Assembly: GCA_964484675.1 (NCBI GenBank)
Contig: CAZAFC010000003.1
Span: 1 to 64,000 of the forward strand
Source: CAZAFC01 sp964484675
GTDB lineage: Bacteria > Patescibacteriota > Saccharimonadia > Saccharimonadales > UBA4665
Direction: 5' to 3'
DNA: 64,000 bases
The position numbers and the translations under genes were made by a program. The stretch's first letter is position 1; each line of letters opens with the position of its first letter. The notes under the pieces are model-generated. The model was not told the DNA's origin, ran no database searches, and saw nothing but the letters and a program-made list of their open reading frames with translations. Positions 15,839 through 24,148 of the stretch are shown piece by piece.

Positions 15839-16312
15839 ATGCCTCAAGTCAACATCACGTACAAGGATGGCGTCAGCGAAGATGAGCTGGAGAGCCTCCT
15901 GGATGCACTGACCGAAACGCTCGTGTTGCAGCTGAGCTGTGAGCTGCACGAAGATGAGCTTGACGGCAAAATGCTCACCATCAAGCCAGACATGGTGAAG
16001 ATACAATTCCACAAAGCCTCGCCGCTCGACAGACGGATGAAGGACGTGCACATTGATATAGAAGCGAGAAATTTTCGCGAGCGCCTGCGCCGTCTCAACA
16101 CGTACGCTCCAGAACTTTTCGCTGTTATCGCTCCGTTCTTCTCGCCAAACACCAGCATCAGCATATTCTATAAGCTGTGTGCGGCTGGCTGGAGTGCCGG
16201 CCATGGCACGGCGGAGCCGGAGCTCGAGGATCAACCAGCGCCGGAGTCTGACGGCCAGCCAGCGTCCGAGGGCCACCCCGAGGGTCGCGCAGTTGCGGCA
16301 CGAGCGGCATGA
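15839..16312 (+). CDS. Possible tautomerase-superfamily protein with acidic C-terminal tail
   Basis: A 157-residue protein. From ATG 15839 the sequence begins Met-Pro (MPQVNITYKDG). In tautomerases the Met is removed and Pro1 is the catalytic base, and a helix after about residue 10 fits (VSEDELESLLDALTET). A second segment, KDVHIDIEARNFRERLRRL, followed by a helix is compatible with a fused CHMI-like domain. The last about 35 residues are Pro/Glu/Ala-rich and probably disordered. The assignment rests on the start position and overall pattern only. It ends before a strong convergent hairpin. Confidence 0.5.
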   Translation: MPQVNITYKDGVSEDELESLLDALTETLVLQLSCELHEDELDGKMLTIKPDMVKIQFHKASPLDRRMKDVHIDIEARNFRERLRRLNTYAPELFAVIAPFFSPNTSISIFYKLCAAGWSAGHGTAEPELEDQPAPESDGQPASEGHPEGRAVAARAA

Positions 16313-16357
16313 CACACTTTTCACGTTTGGCATCTAAGCCCAAGCCGTGAATCTCCC

Positions 16358-16405
16358 GCAAGAGGGGCTACCCGGTCGTTCGCGACCAGCCGTAGCCCCT
16401 CTTGC
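16358..16405. terminator. Bidirectional hairpin between convergent genes
   Basis: A perfect 14-bp stem (GCAAGAGGGGCTAC, 16358-16371, with 16392-16405) caps a second inner stem GGTCG/CGACC. There is no U-tract. Its position between convergent genes makes shared termination likely. Confidence 0.65.
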
Positions 16406-16457
16406 CAACACACATTTAGACAAGTCTCTCTGTTATACCTGCCTCCACGGAGGTGTT

Positions 16458-17000
16458 TTAACGCAGAATATGCACGCTATCGTGGCCGTACGCAAAGCCA
16501 ACGATTATCAGCGCGAGCAATGGCACGGCGAGCGTGATCCATCCTGCTGAAAGCTGGCGGAACAGCCTGATGCTGAGCGGCAGCTTCTTGATCGCTATCA
16601 GGCGAGCGAGCGTCGCAAGGCCCACCAGGAGCGCGATCAACGGCAGCACAAAGATGCTCACGTATCCAATTTGCTTCCCAATCCCCTCGAGTGGACGCAC
16701 GGCATTGATCGCTACGAGCACAAAAAACGGCGCCAGCAATCCGGCCCCAATAGCGGTATTCCGCTTTGCATATGTTGGTAATTGATTCATGGCAGCACCT
16801 CCTAACTGTGCATATTGATACGTTGCGGTTACGGGCAGATCGAGCATCGCTCGCAGCCAGGCGTACGCTTTGGCTGCTCGATGCGGCTGATCGGCCAGCA
16901 TGTCCTCGAGCATGCGCGCCATGGGCTGGCCGTATTGCTCGCGGTACGCCCGCGGCAGCAACGTGAGCGCTCGTTTGTATATTGTTACGAATCGCGCCAT
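16458..17000 (-). CDS. Membrane protein encoded with PadR
   Basis: A 180-residue protein. The N-terminal about 60 residues are soluble and basic (MARFVTIYKRALTLLPRAYR, then YGQPMARMLEDML), a pattern like the cytoplasmic head of permeases commonly found beside PadR genes. Three hydrophobic spans follow (about 92-110, 118-140 and 155-175). It starts 2 bases after the padR stop and is thus the second gene of that operon. No transport motif is present and its length is too small for a full permease. It may be a membrane partner or sensor for the regulator. Function unknown. Confidence 0.7.
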   Translation of the reverse strand: MARFVTIYKRALTLLPRAYREQYGQPMARMLEDMLADQPHRAAKAYAWLRAMLDLPVTATYQYAQLGGAAMNQLPTYAKRNTAIGAGLLAPFFVLVAINAVRPLEGIGKQIGYVSIFVLPLIALLVGLATLARLIAIKKLPLSIRLFRQLSAGWITLAVPLLALIIVGFAYGHDSVHILR

Positions 17001-17002
17001 GG

Positions 17003-17332
17003 CTACATTGCCTCGCTTGGCGCAAGCTGGCGCTCTTGGCCGAGCCTGACGGCCACTTCGTAGTATGCAAGCTCGGCTGCAAGGGCGCCGCGGCCGCTCT
17101 CGGTCAGCCGGTAGTAGCGGCGCGTGTCGCGCGTTTCTGTCAGCTCCTCGATTAGCCCTTGCTCGTGCAGTTTTTTGATACTCGTATAGAGTGCGCCCGG
17201 CGCAAGCTTGATTTTGCCGAAAGAGTCTTCCTCGACTTGCTTGGCGATCTCGTAGCCGTGCCGTGGCTTGAGACTCAGCGCCAGAAGAATGCTGAATGCT
17301 ACCTGCGGGAGTTGATTGAATTGTCGTTTCAT
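17003..17332 (-). CDS. PadR-family transcriptional regulator
   Basis: A 109-residue winged-helix repressor. The core reads AFSILLALSLKPRHGYEIAK (helices 1-2), PGALYTSIKKLHEQGLIEE (recognition helix and turn) and TRRYYRLTESGRGAL (wing), all typical for PadR; a short C-terminal dimerisation helix follows. The start ATG 17332 is fixed by a promoter whose -10 ends 6 bases before it, so the message is leaderless. A palindrome in the promoter spacer suggests autorepression. It is cotranscribed with a small membrane protein. Confidence 0.92.
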   Translation of the reverse strand: MKRQFNQLPQVAFSILLALSLKPRHGYEIAKQVEEDSFGKIKLAPGALYTSIKKLHEQGLIEELTETRDTRRYYRLTESGRGALAAELAYYEVAVRLGQERQLAPSEAM

Positions 17333-17338
17333 ACTTCC

Positions 17339-17367
17339 ATAATATATCCATGTTAGTAATATGTCAA
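17339..17367 (-). promoter_or_regulatory. padR promoter with operator-like palindrome in the spacer
   Basis: On the minus strand TTGACA (17367-17362), exactly 17 bases, then TATTAT (17344-17339), and 6 bases to ATG 17332. The spacer holds the inverted repeat CATxTTAxTAAxATG (17349-17363), a good candidate PadR operator because repressor binding would block both hexamers. Confidence 0.7.
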
Positions 17368-17433
17368 ACTTAGATATATAGATTGCGGGAGTACGAAAAA
17401 GATGGTAAACAGCCAGAGGTGTGGCCGGCAACT

Positions 17434-17464
17434 GGGCATGCAAATCACGCAGATTTGCATGCCC
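17434..17464. repeat. Perfect 13-bp hairpin between divergent genes
   Basis: GGGCATGCAAATC (17434-17446) and GATTTGCATGCCC (17452-17464) surround a 5-base loop, and GCCGGC copies flank both sides (17424-17429, 17468-17473). It lies between two divergent genes, where a terminator is not expected. It may be a shared operator, an end of upstream antisense transcription, or a remnant. Confidence 0.55.
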
Positions 17465-17533
17465 TGAGCCGGCGAATTATAATAAGACTAAAGCAAATGC
17501 GGTGCGTTTCGCATTAAAGAAGGAGGGTAACAT

Positions 17534-19150
17534 ATGACACGTCTTCCCGTCCCCGGATCGGATGATAACTTATGGGGCCAGGTTCTGAACGACTTTCTGG
17601 GAGTTGAGCACAATGGTGATGGCACGCTCAAGGCGTCGGGTTCCCTTGCCGCCAAGGCGAACGACAACACCGTTGTTCACATTGCGGGCACAGAAACGAT
17701 TACCGGTGCCAAAACATTCACGCTTCCCGTAACCGTCCCCACCCCTGTCAATGCCACCGATACTGCCACCAAGCAGTATGTCGACACGGTGAGCGCGAAC
17801 CTTGCCGGCAAAACGGACAAATCCACGCTCACCACCAAGGGCGACATGTACGCAGCGTCGGCGGCCAGTACACCGGCACGCGTAGCGGTCGGCACCGACG
17901 GAACGGTGCTCACAGCAGATAGCACGCAAGCCGTGGGACTCAAATGGGCGGCTCCGGCCAACGCGCCGTTTTTTAATGTGAAGGACTACGGTGCCAAGGG
18001 CGATGGCACGACCGACGATACGGCGGCAATAACCGCGGCAGTCACGGCGGCCACCGCGGCAGGCGGCGGTACGGTGTTTGTGCCGCAAGGAACTTTTATC
18101 GTGAGCGCTACTATCGCTCTGACGACGAACATCACGTTGGCGGGAGCGGGCCACGGCGCAACGCTCATAAAACGCAGCACCAATGTGCCGATCATTTCGG
18201 TCTACGGCCCGTCCACCACCAACCATGTGCTGAATATCGGCATCCGAGATCTCGGCGTGCACGGCAATGACACCGCGGCCACTGCGATCGATGTTGTCTA
18301 CGTGAGCCTGCTGTACATGACAAACGTGACCATCAACAGCGTCTCGGGCATCGGCATGGATTTGGTAGAGGTGTGGGACTCGCGCTTTATCAATCTGTTC
18401 TTTTACTTCGCTGGCGCGACGACCGCGGCGGTTGGTCCGGCGCTCGAGATACGATGTGCGCGGGCAGCATCTGGCTTTGGCTCCAGCACGGACAACATAA
18501 ATGAGTGTTTTTTCTGGGGCCTGCATCTGGAGCATTTCAGGGCTGGCGCAATTCGGGTTGAGCCTGGTGTTGGCTCCAATGGGCCGAACGGCATTTACTT
18601 TTCCGGCCTCAAGATGGAGACTGACTTTGCGGCCGACACGGCGCCGGTGCTGTATGTGGATGCAAATACCGCTCGCGTCTATGTGGATAAAATATATATG
18701 TACATCGGTAATTTGTTTTCGGGCTCGGCCACCGTGGGTATTCAGTGGAATTGTGACGGCGGCTCGTCCATACGCGACGGGCTGATCGGGAACGGCTCCT
18801 CGACCACGCTCACCAAAGGCATCGATTTAAATGTTTTCGGCGATGCCACGTGCGCCGTGGATAATATTCGGGGCAGCTACGGCACGTCGCCGACAGTGGC
18901 GCACATTAATGTGAGCGGCGGCAACTCATACACAATCAGCGATATTCGGAGTAATGCCACGACCAATCTCGCAGGCGTGGGCGCAGGCACAATCCAGAAC
19001 ATTCGGCCGATCAAGGCGGTGTCCGGCGCGGTTTCGGACGCTAGCTTCCCCGCGCCGCCGCCCATTGGCACCATGGCGGTGGACATCACTAACAGCCAGA
19101 TCTACATCAAAACGGCCAGCGCAACCTGGAAAAAGGTCGCCGTTGCGTGA
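17534..19150 (+). CDS. Phage tail-spike-like right-handed beta-helix protein
   Basis: A 538-residue protein. The N-terminus (RLPVPGSDDNLWGQVLNDFL) is a short motif known from phage tail and virion-associated proteins. It is followed by a tail-fibre-like linker (TITGAKTFTLPVTVPTP, then ATKQYVDTVSANL). Residues about 145-460 form a Pectate_lyase_3-type beta-helix with the entry motif FFNVKDYGAKGDGTTDD and GGGTVFVPQGTF. The C-terminus (GTMAVDITNSQIYIKTASAT) resembles a short fibre tip. There is no signal peptide. No other phage genes are nearby, so it is either a domesticated cargo gene or a surface polysaccharide-binding protein used toward host cells. AGGAGG precedes ATG 17534. Confidence 0.8.
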   Translation: MTRLPVPGSDDNLWGQVLNDFLGVEHNGDGTLKASGSLAAKANDNTVVHIAGTETITGAKTFTLPVTVPTPVNATDTATKQYVDTVSANLAGKTDKSTLTTKGDMYAASAASTPARVAVGTDGTVLTADSTQAVGLKWAAPANAPFFNVKDYGAKGDGTTDDTAAITAAVTAATAAGGGTVFVPQGTFIVSATIALTTNITLAGAGHGATLIKRSTNVPIISVYGPSTTNHVLNIGIRDLGVHGNDTAATAIDVVYVSLLYMTNVTINSVSGIGMDLVEVWDSRFINLFFYFAGATTAAVGPALEIRCARAASGFGSSTDNINECFFWGLHLEHFRAGAIRVEPGVGSNGPNGIYFSGLKMETDFAADTAPVLYVDANTARVYVDKIYMYIGNLFSGSATVGIQWNCDGGSSIRDGLIGNGSSTTLTKGIDLNVFGDATCAVDNIRGSYGTSPTVAHINVSGGNSYTISDIRSNATTNLAGVGAGTIQNIRPIKAVSGAVSDASFPAPPPIGTMAVDITNSQIYIKTASATWKKVAVA

Positions 19151-19215
19151 GCCAAAAAGTGCGCCAAGCCAGCACGAGATTCTGAAAAGATCGAACTTCA
19201 GCCCATGTTTGCTGC

Positions 19216-19221
19216 TAAGAT
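19216..19221 (+). promoter_or_regulatory. Extended -10 of the NUDIX gene (leaderless)
   Basis: TGC-TAAGAT ends 6 bases before ATG 19228. No ribosome-binding site is present. Confidence 0.4.
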
Positions 19222-19227
19222 AATGCC

Positions 19228-19737
19228 ATGACCATATCAGATCCGGATCGTATTGCTACCGGCCAATGGGGCGAAAATATCTCCTGGGAGCTACGCGAAA
19301 CATCCGTGCTGCCGCCGATTGAACTGTGCACTGCCGTGATGTGTGTGGCGATTTTCGAGGAAAAAGTCGTGCTCGCACGCAGCGAACGCGGCTGGGGTAT
19401 GCTGGGCGGCCATATCGAAAAAGGCGAAACGCTTCGAGCGGCACTCCATCGCGAGGCACTCGAAGAAGGCGGCTTTGCGATTGCGTATCATCAGCCTTTT
19501 GCGGTCCGCACAATCACGGCCAAAACCCCCATGCCGGCGCGGCGCGGCCAAACCTATCCATTTCCCACCAGCTACATGGTCTATTATTGGGCAACGACGA
19601 ATCGGCCGCTCGAAACGCCAACTGGCGAAGAAATCCTGGAAAGCGGAAGCTTCGGGCTTGATGCGGTGCGCGCTCTGGAGACGCCAGATCAAGCGGTGAT
19701 CGAGGCGGGCTGGCGCGTGTATCGCGCCACATTGTAA
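19228..19737 (+). CDS. NUDIX hydrolase
   Basis: A 169-residue pyrophosphohydrolase for nucleoside diphosphate-linked substrates. The NUDIX box is complete: G-x5-E-x7-REALEEGG, starting at GGHIEKGETLRAALHREALE. It is preceded by the usual strand TAVMCVAIFEEKVVLARSE. The substrate is unknown; mutagenic nucleotide clean-up is the common role. The start is set by a -10 element immediately upstream, and the gene is followed 119 bases later by a GNAT gene on the same strand. Confidence 0.92.
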   Translation: MTISDPDRIATGQWGENISWELRETSVLPPIELCTAVMCVAIFEEKVVLARSERGWGMLGGHIEKGETLRAALHREALEEGGFAIAYHQPFAVRTITAKTPMPARRGQTYPFPTSYMVYYWATTNRPLETPTGEEILESGSFGLDAVRALETPDQAVIEAGWRVYRATL

Positions 19738-19856
19738 TGCAAGGCTATCGAGGTTATCATGCATTGCACTTATTTTAGTTGAGTAAACTACCAGCGCGCA
19801 TGCTATCATGGAATTATTGTCCACATAACGAGACGAAATGCTCATACCAATTCGCC

Positions 19857-20321
19857 ATGACTGAAGCGCTGCGCCCCGCAACTCCCGACGAATTCCCGAT
19901 GATGCTTGCCTTGCAGATCGAGTGTATCCAGGGCATGTCTCACGCATATTCCGCACAGGAGCTCGCGAATTGGGCCGAGTATATCCAGCGTGAAGGCCCC
20001 GAGCGCTACGCGCAATTTGAGAACGCGGTTGTTGCCGGTGAGCGTGGATCGGTGCGGGCATTTGCCTCGTGGGCGCAGGACGCGGCTGCGCGACCCGCCT
20101 CGCTAGAGTGTTTGTACACTCGGCAGATTGACCGCGGGCGCGGCTTCGGCGGACTATTGCTGCGGACGGCGGAGCGATCAATGGGCCGCGGAAGTATCGT
20201 GGAGGTGCGCTCGACGCTCAGTGCGCAGGCATTTTATGAGCTCCACGGATATCACGCTCAAGAAAGCGCCCGATCGCGCGCCGGATTTCTGATCGCACTC
20301 ATGCAAAAACAGTTGCCATAG
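19857..20321 (+). CDS. GNAT-family N-acetyltransferase
   Basis: A 154-residue acetyltransferase. The acetyl-CoA loop is CLYTRQIDRGRGFGGLLLR (motif A, R-G-x-G-x-G-like), followed by the motif B region STLSAQAFYELHGY. The substrate is unknown. I start at ATG 19857, where similarity to the family begins (MTEALRPATPDEFP); a longer frame from 19779 has no ribosome-binding site. It may share a transcript with the NUDIX gene. Confidence 0.82.
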   Translation: MTEALRPATPDEFPMMLALQIECIQGMSHAYSAQELANWAEYIQREGPERYAQFENAVVAGERGSVRAFASWAQDAAARPASLECLYTRQIDRGRGFGGLLLRTAERSMGRGSIVEVRSTLSAQAFYELHGYHAQESARSRAGFLIALMQKQLP

Positions 20322-20373
20322 GCACCGAGCATTGCCTGGCGGGCTGCCTCCCGAGCGCTTAGGCATGGGTCAT

Positions 20374-22785
20374 TTATTCTAGGGCTCTTTGAGTGAGCCG
20401 CAGCACTTGCTCGCCGAGGTCGGTATGATCCAGCACGCTGTGCAACCGCGCTTCGAGTATGTCGAGGTCGGGCCTGTTGTGCTGGCGACGAGCCGTGAGC
20501 GCTCGCTCCTGCTGGACCTTGGCATCCGCGGCCAAAAGTCCCTGCACTTCCGTATCCGGCAAGTTCGCGTTGGTCTCAAACGCAGCAGCGGCGTTGGCGA
20601 GCGCTCCCAAAGACTTCGCAATGACATGCCCGTGGCCGAGCTGTTTAACTCGTTCAAAAATAGCGTCACGCGGCATAGTCGCGCCAAGCTCGGGCATGAA
20701 AACACCGCTCAGCTGCCCGAGCAGGCTAGTGAGGCTGGCGTCCACCATTTGCCGCAATGTGACGGGCGGAGCGCTCAGCTGGGGCATGGCGCTTTGGGGC
20801 TGTACCGTTACTCCTTGGACGTTAGCTGTGCTGCCGATAAAACCGCGCGCCAAAGAAGGCGTCCACTCCGAAATGCTTTTCTTGCCGTCCTGCTTGATTC
20901 TGACAACTTGTGCATGAGTGACGCCGCTGATGTCCTTCGTGAGGACATAGCCATTTGTTATAAAATGATTGTCCGATGGCCACAATTGTTCTTGCACCAA
21001 AGCGCCGAGCTTGGCAAAGATTTCGCAAGTTCCGCGCAATTGCTCGTGCTGCATGAGAAGCCTAAAAGCTCGCAGCGACGTGAGCGCTGGCCCAAAATCG
21101 GCCTCAAACGTTTTGCGAAAGGCATAGATGCCGGCGGCTTGCGACAGCTTGGCCAACTGCGCTGGGGTGACGTGCTGCAGCTGATCCAACGCGTCCGCGA
21201 GCTCGCCATATCCCGCTTCCGTAGCGGCGTCCATGAGCGTGTTGTATTCTTCCGGTGTCAGCGGCGTTTGATCGGGAACGTACGGATCGTTGTCGGGGAG
21301 ATATTTGAAATAGTAACGGCGCTCCAGCGGGTCCAGCCCCGCCAGCTCGTAGCCTGGAATCGCCGGATGACCGGTGAACTTCGAAAGCGTGAGTATGAGG
21401 TCGGCGTCATCCGGGTTGCATGCATCTTTGCCAATCGCTACGTTTTCGCTTTCAAGCCAGTATGCTTGCTGCAAAAGTCGGGCCGCACCGGGTACCGGAT
21501 TGTTGTACTTTTCCACCGTGGCAATCAGCGTTTTGCGCTCCGCCTCAAACCCACTTTCAGAAATATGGTGCGGCGTTTCTACCGACTCCATCTCGTAGTG
21601 GGCTTTCGTGCTGATCTCCGAAGCATTCGCCATACTGAACTCAAGGTCGTCCCGCGGAAGTTTGCAATATTCAAGAAGATTGTCAACAGACCTAGCGTTA
21701 ACTACATTCATACCATCCACAAAGCCATGCAGGAATTGCTCATGCAAATACGAAAATACGTTTGAGCGCGCTGCCTGGTAGGACTGTGGCGTGTCTTTGT
21801 GGGCATTGACGAACGCTTCGACGTATGTCTCGCGCGAAAATGTGTCCAGCGCATTGTTGGCGGCGGTGGGAAGCTTGGTACGATCGGCGTCGTCAAAACC
21901 AATCATGCACAGGTCATAACGCTCTGAACTTCCATCGGTGTACGTTTCGGTGAATGCGTGACTTTCCAAATCGTACGATTGCTCCGCGACGACGGCGTTT
22001 GTTGGCCGCCCCGATTCTATCATGGCGCGATCGACATATTGCTGCAGCCCGCGCAACGCAATGTCGCTTGAGCCGCGACTACGCCGTTCGACGGTTTCTT
22101 CCTCGTAGAGCCGCATGTGATGCTCAATCCAGCGCTGCCCGTTCGCACTCGGGAGCTGTGAGCTATGCGCGTCTCGGTCATGTGTTCGCAACGCGGCTTC
22201 GGTAAGGGTGGCGCGGTGGGTGAGCTTTTGAAGATTGGTTGGCGGCATGGCGCTGTACGAGTTCGCCGCGTCAAAGGCAGCAAACCAGCCGCCGCCCGGC
22301 GTGGAGTCGATGACTTTGGCAAATGTATCGTACAAAGCCTGCTTGTTAGCTCCGGCATGTGTTTGTCGCTGTTTCAGCAGATCGCCGAGGCCACACGACA
22401 TCAAGAGATGAGTGGCTGCCTCGAACGCGTGCTCATCCAGAGCCTCCTCATTAAACGTCACCGTTCCCCAGTCCTCTCGATGGTCTGAATATCCGGCCCA
22501 CACGAATTTCATGGCGGCTGGCGGATCGTCGCGGTGACCGCCAAACCACATGTAGTCCAGCGCAGTCGCATAATGATCCAGCATAGTATGCCCGTCGGCG
22601 CTAAGGTTCGTGCCATGTGCCGCCGCGACAATCGATTCCAGATTCGCCCGCTGCGATGCAATCGATCCTGCTCGATCGTTGGGATCGAGAAAAATACCTT
22701 GCAATGTGTCATGCAATGATTTCAGTGGCTGCGCAAAGTCAAACTCGCCTGCCACCAACATCTCGGCTGGCGCTGCCTCACTCAT
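20374..22785 (-). CDS. Large orphan soluble protein, function unknown
   Basis: A protein of about 803 residues (806 if started at ATG 22794) that I do not recognise. It is acidic and mostly helical, with no signal peptide, membrane span or coiled-coil repeat. Local features are a His/Glu-rich stretch RWIEHHMRLYEEETVERR near residue 220, YLHEQFLHGFVDGMN near 350, and a C-terminal helical third. There is no P-loop or protease motif. ATG 22785 is preferred because TATAAT/TAATAT (22800-22793) lies just upstream and would abolish the first ATG. It is a single gene. Its size and lack of relatives make it a candidate lineage-specific or host-interaction protein. Confidence 0.7.
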   Translation of the reverse strand: MSEAAPAEMLVAGEFDFAQPLKSLHDTLQGIFLDPNDRAGSIASQRANLESIVAAAHGTNLSADGHTMLDHYATALDYMWFGGHRDDPPAAMKFVWAGYSDHREDWGTVTFNEEALDEHAFEAATHLLMSCGLGDLLKQRQTHAGANKQALYDTFAKVIDSTPGGGWFAAFDAANSYSAMPPTNLQKLTHRATLTEAALRTHDRDAHSSQLPSANGQRWIEHHMRLYEEETVERRSRGSSDIALRGLQQYVDRAMIESGRPTNAVVAEQSYDLESHAFTETYTDGSSERYDLCMIGFDDADRTKLPTAANNALDTFSRETYVEAFVNAHKDTPQSYQAARSNVFSYLHEQFLHGFVDGMNVVNARSVDNLLEYCKLPRDDLEFSMANASEISTKAHYEMESVETPHHISESGFEAERKTLIATVEKYNNPVPGAARLLQQAYWLESENVAIGKDACNPDDADLILTLSKFTGHPAIPGYELAGLDPLERRYYFKYLPDNDPYVPDQTPLTPEEYNTLMDAATEAGYGELADALDQLQHVTPAQLAKLSQAAGIYAFRKTFEADFGPALTSLRAFRLLMQHEQLRGTCEIFAKLGALVQEQLWPSDNHFITNGYVLTKDISGVTHAQVVRIKQDGKKSISEWTPSLARGFIGSTANVQGVTVQPQSAMPQLSAPPVTLRQMVDASLTSLLGQLSGVFMPELGATMPRDAIFERVKQLGHGHVIAKSLGALANAAAAFETNANLPDTEVQGLLAADAKVQQERALTARRQHNRPDLDILEARLHSVLDHTDLGEQVLRLTQRALE

Positions 22786-23050
22786 ATAACGCATATTATA
22801 AAACCTTTCTATGTCGCTGTCTACGCCTTATCCGCTTGCCGCTTCTGCAAAGTAAGTACAGGAGGAGCGCCTTTTGCGGGCGCCGCAGCTTTTGGCAAAC
22901 GACAACGCCATGTATGTGTTTGCAAGCGAGCTGCAAGAAGTCGGAACCGGCTGTTCGCGCTAAGATGGTCGCGCTCCATCTGTCGCCAAAAATGACTAAT
23001 ACAAGCATGGTTTGCGAATTATGTGCTACTATATTTTTTAACGAAGCCAT
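22786..23050. promoter_or_regulatory. Divergent promoter region
   Basis: It contains TATAAT on the minus strand (22795-22800) for the large orphan. On the plus strand TGC-TACTAT/TATATT (23026-23035) precedes the RNB gene by about 15-19 bases. The rest of this 265-base stretch shows nothing else I can support. Confidence 0.4.
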
Positions 23051-24148
23051 ATGGCCGTAAACTGGGGTTTTATTGTGAATAGTTTGCCTACGCCGGAATT
23101 AGTTGAGGTTGCCACCCGGGCCGCCGAAGCTTTCGCATTGCCGGCGGAGTGGCGTGAAGGCCGGCTGCCGCTTGCGGGCTACGCTATCGATGCTTTGCAG
23201 AGCGCTGACTGCGACGACGCTGTTGCGCTTGCCGAGACGGCGGATGGTGATGAATTGCAGGTGAGCGTCACTGACACGGGCGCTTTCTTGCGAGCGCAGC
23301 CACGCATTGCGCAGCTCGCATGGCGCCGAATAGAGTCACATTATCAGGGTAGTCGAGCGGTGCTGCCAATGATTCCCCCGAGTATCAGCGAAGACAAGTT
23401 GAGCCTGTCGCGTGACGAAGAGCGGCCGGTGGTCACGATTCATCTGCCGGCTAAAGGCGCGTTGGGCCAGAGCCTTCCCCGGCTCAGTCGCGGAATCTTG
23501 CGTGCGACGCGCCTGGACTATGCCGAAGTTACCCGGCTGATTGATAGCGACGAGGATGCTGGCGTCGCCTTGCGTGCGCTTGAAAAAGTCGCTCGGCAGC
23601 TGCTCATTGCGCGTCATAAAAATCATCAAGACGTGCCTGAGCAGCTTGACGACGAAGAGGCTGACAGGCACCAAGTGGGCCGCGTGCCTGTGGGGCGCAT
23701 CATTGTCGAGGAGGCAATGATTGCTGCCAACGCCGCAATGGCTCACTTCATGCACCACCACGAAATTCCGGCACTGTACTGGAATTATACGCAGCTTGAC
23801 GAAATCGCCCGCGAGGTTCATGCTCCCGATAGCATTGCCCGCAAATTGCTGGCCAGCGGCTGGTATGAGCAAGAGCCACATGGGCACGAAGGCCTTCGCC
23901 TCGAAAAATACTTGCATTTTACCTCGCCGCTTCGGCGGTTCCCTGATTTCGTGAATCACGCAAATCTCGCTGCTTTTTTGGACGATCAACCATACCCTTA
24001 CGATTCGGAGGCGCTCGATAAGATCGCTTCTCGCATTCATAGCTTTACGCTGCGCGAAGTCGAACGTCATCAAAGACAGCGCGTTGCGCAAAAAGCTGCG
24101 CAGATCCAAGTGAACTTCGAACAATCGGCCGAAAAGTCGAATGTTTGA
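23051..24148 (+). CDS. RNB-domain ribonuclease (RNase II/R catalytic core only)
   Basis: A 365-residue 3'-5' exoribonuclease core. The RNB catalytic motif is AIDALQSADCDDAVAL, with D47, D53, D55 and D56 in the xIDxxxxxDxDDA pattern. The late signature LHFTSPLRRFPDFVNH matches the HFTSPIRRYPDL motif. The N-terminal cold-shock domains and the C-terminal S1 domain of full RNase II/R are missing, so the protein is half the usual length. Many Patescibacteria and actinobacteria carry such short RNB proteins. The gene stops directly at a strong hairpin. Confidence 0.92.
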   Translation: MAVNWGFIVNSLPTPELVEVATRAAEAFALPAEWREGRLPLAGYAIDALQSADCDDAVALAETADGDELQVSVTDTGAFLRAQPRIAQLAWRRIESHYQGSRAVLPMIPPSISEDKLSLSRDEERPVVTIHLPAKGALGQSLPRLSRGILRATRLDYAEVTRLIDSDEDAGVALRALEKVARQLLIARHKNHQDVPEQLDDEEADRHQVGRVPVGRIIVEEAMIAANAAMAHFMHHHEIPALYWNYTQLDEIAREVHAPDSIARKLLASGWYEQEPHGHEGLRLEKYLHFTSPLRRFPDFVNHANLAAFLDDQPYPYDSEALDKIASRIHSFTLREVERHQRQRVAQKAAQIQVNFEQSAEKSNV

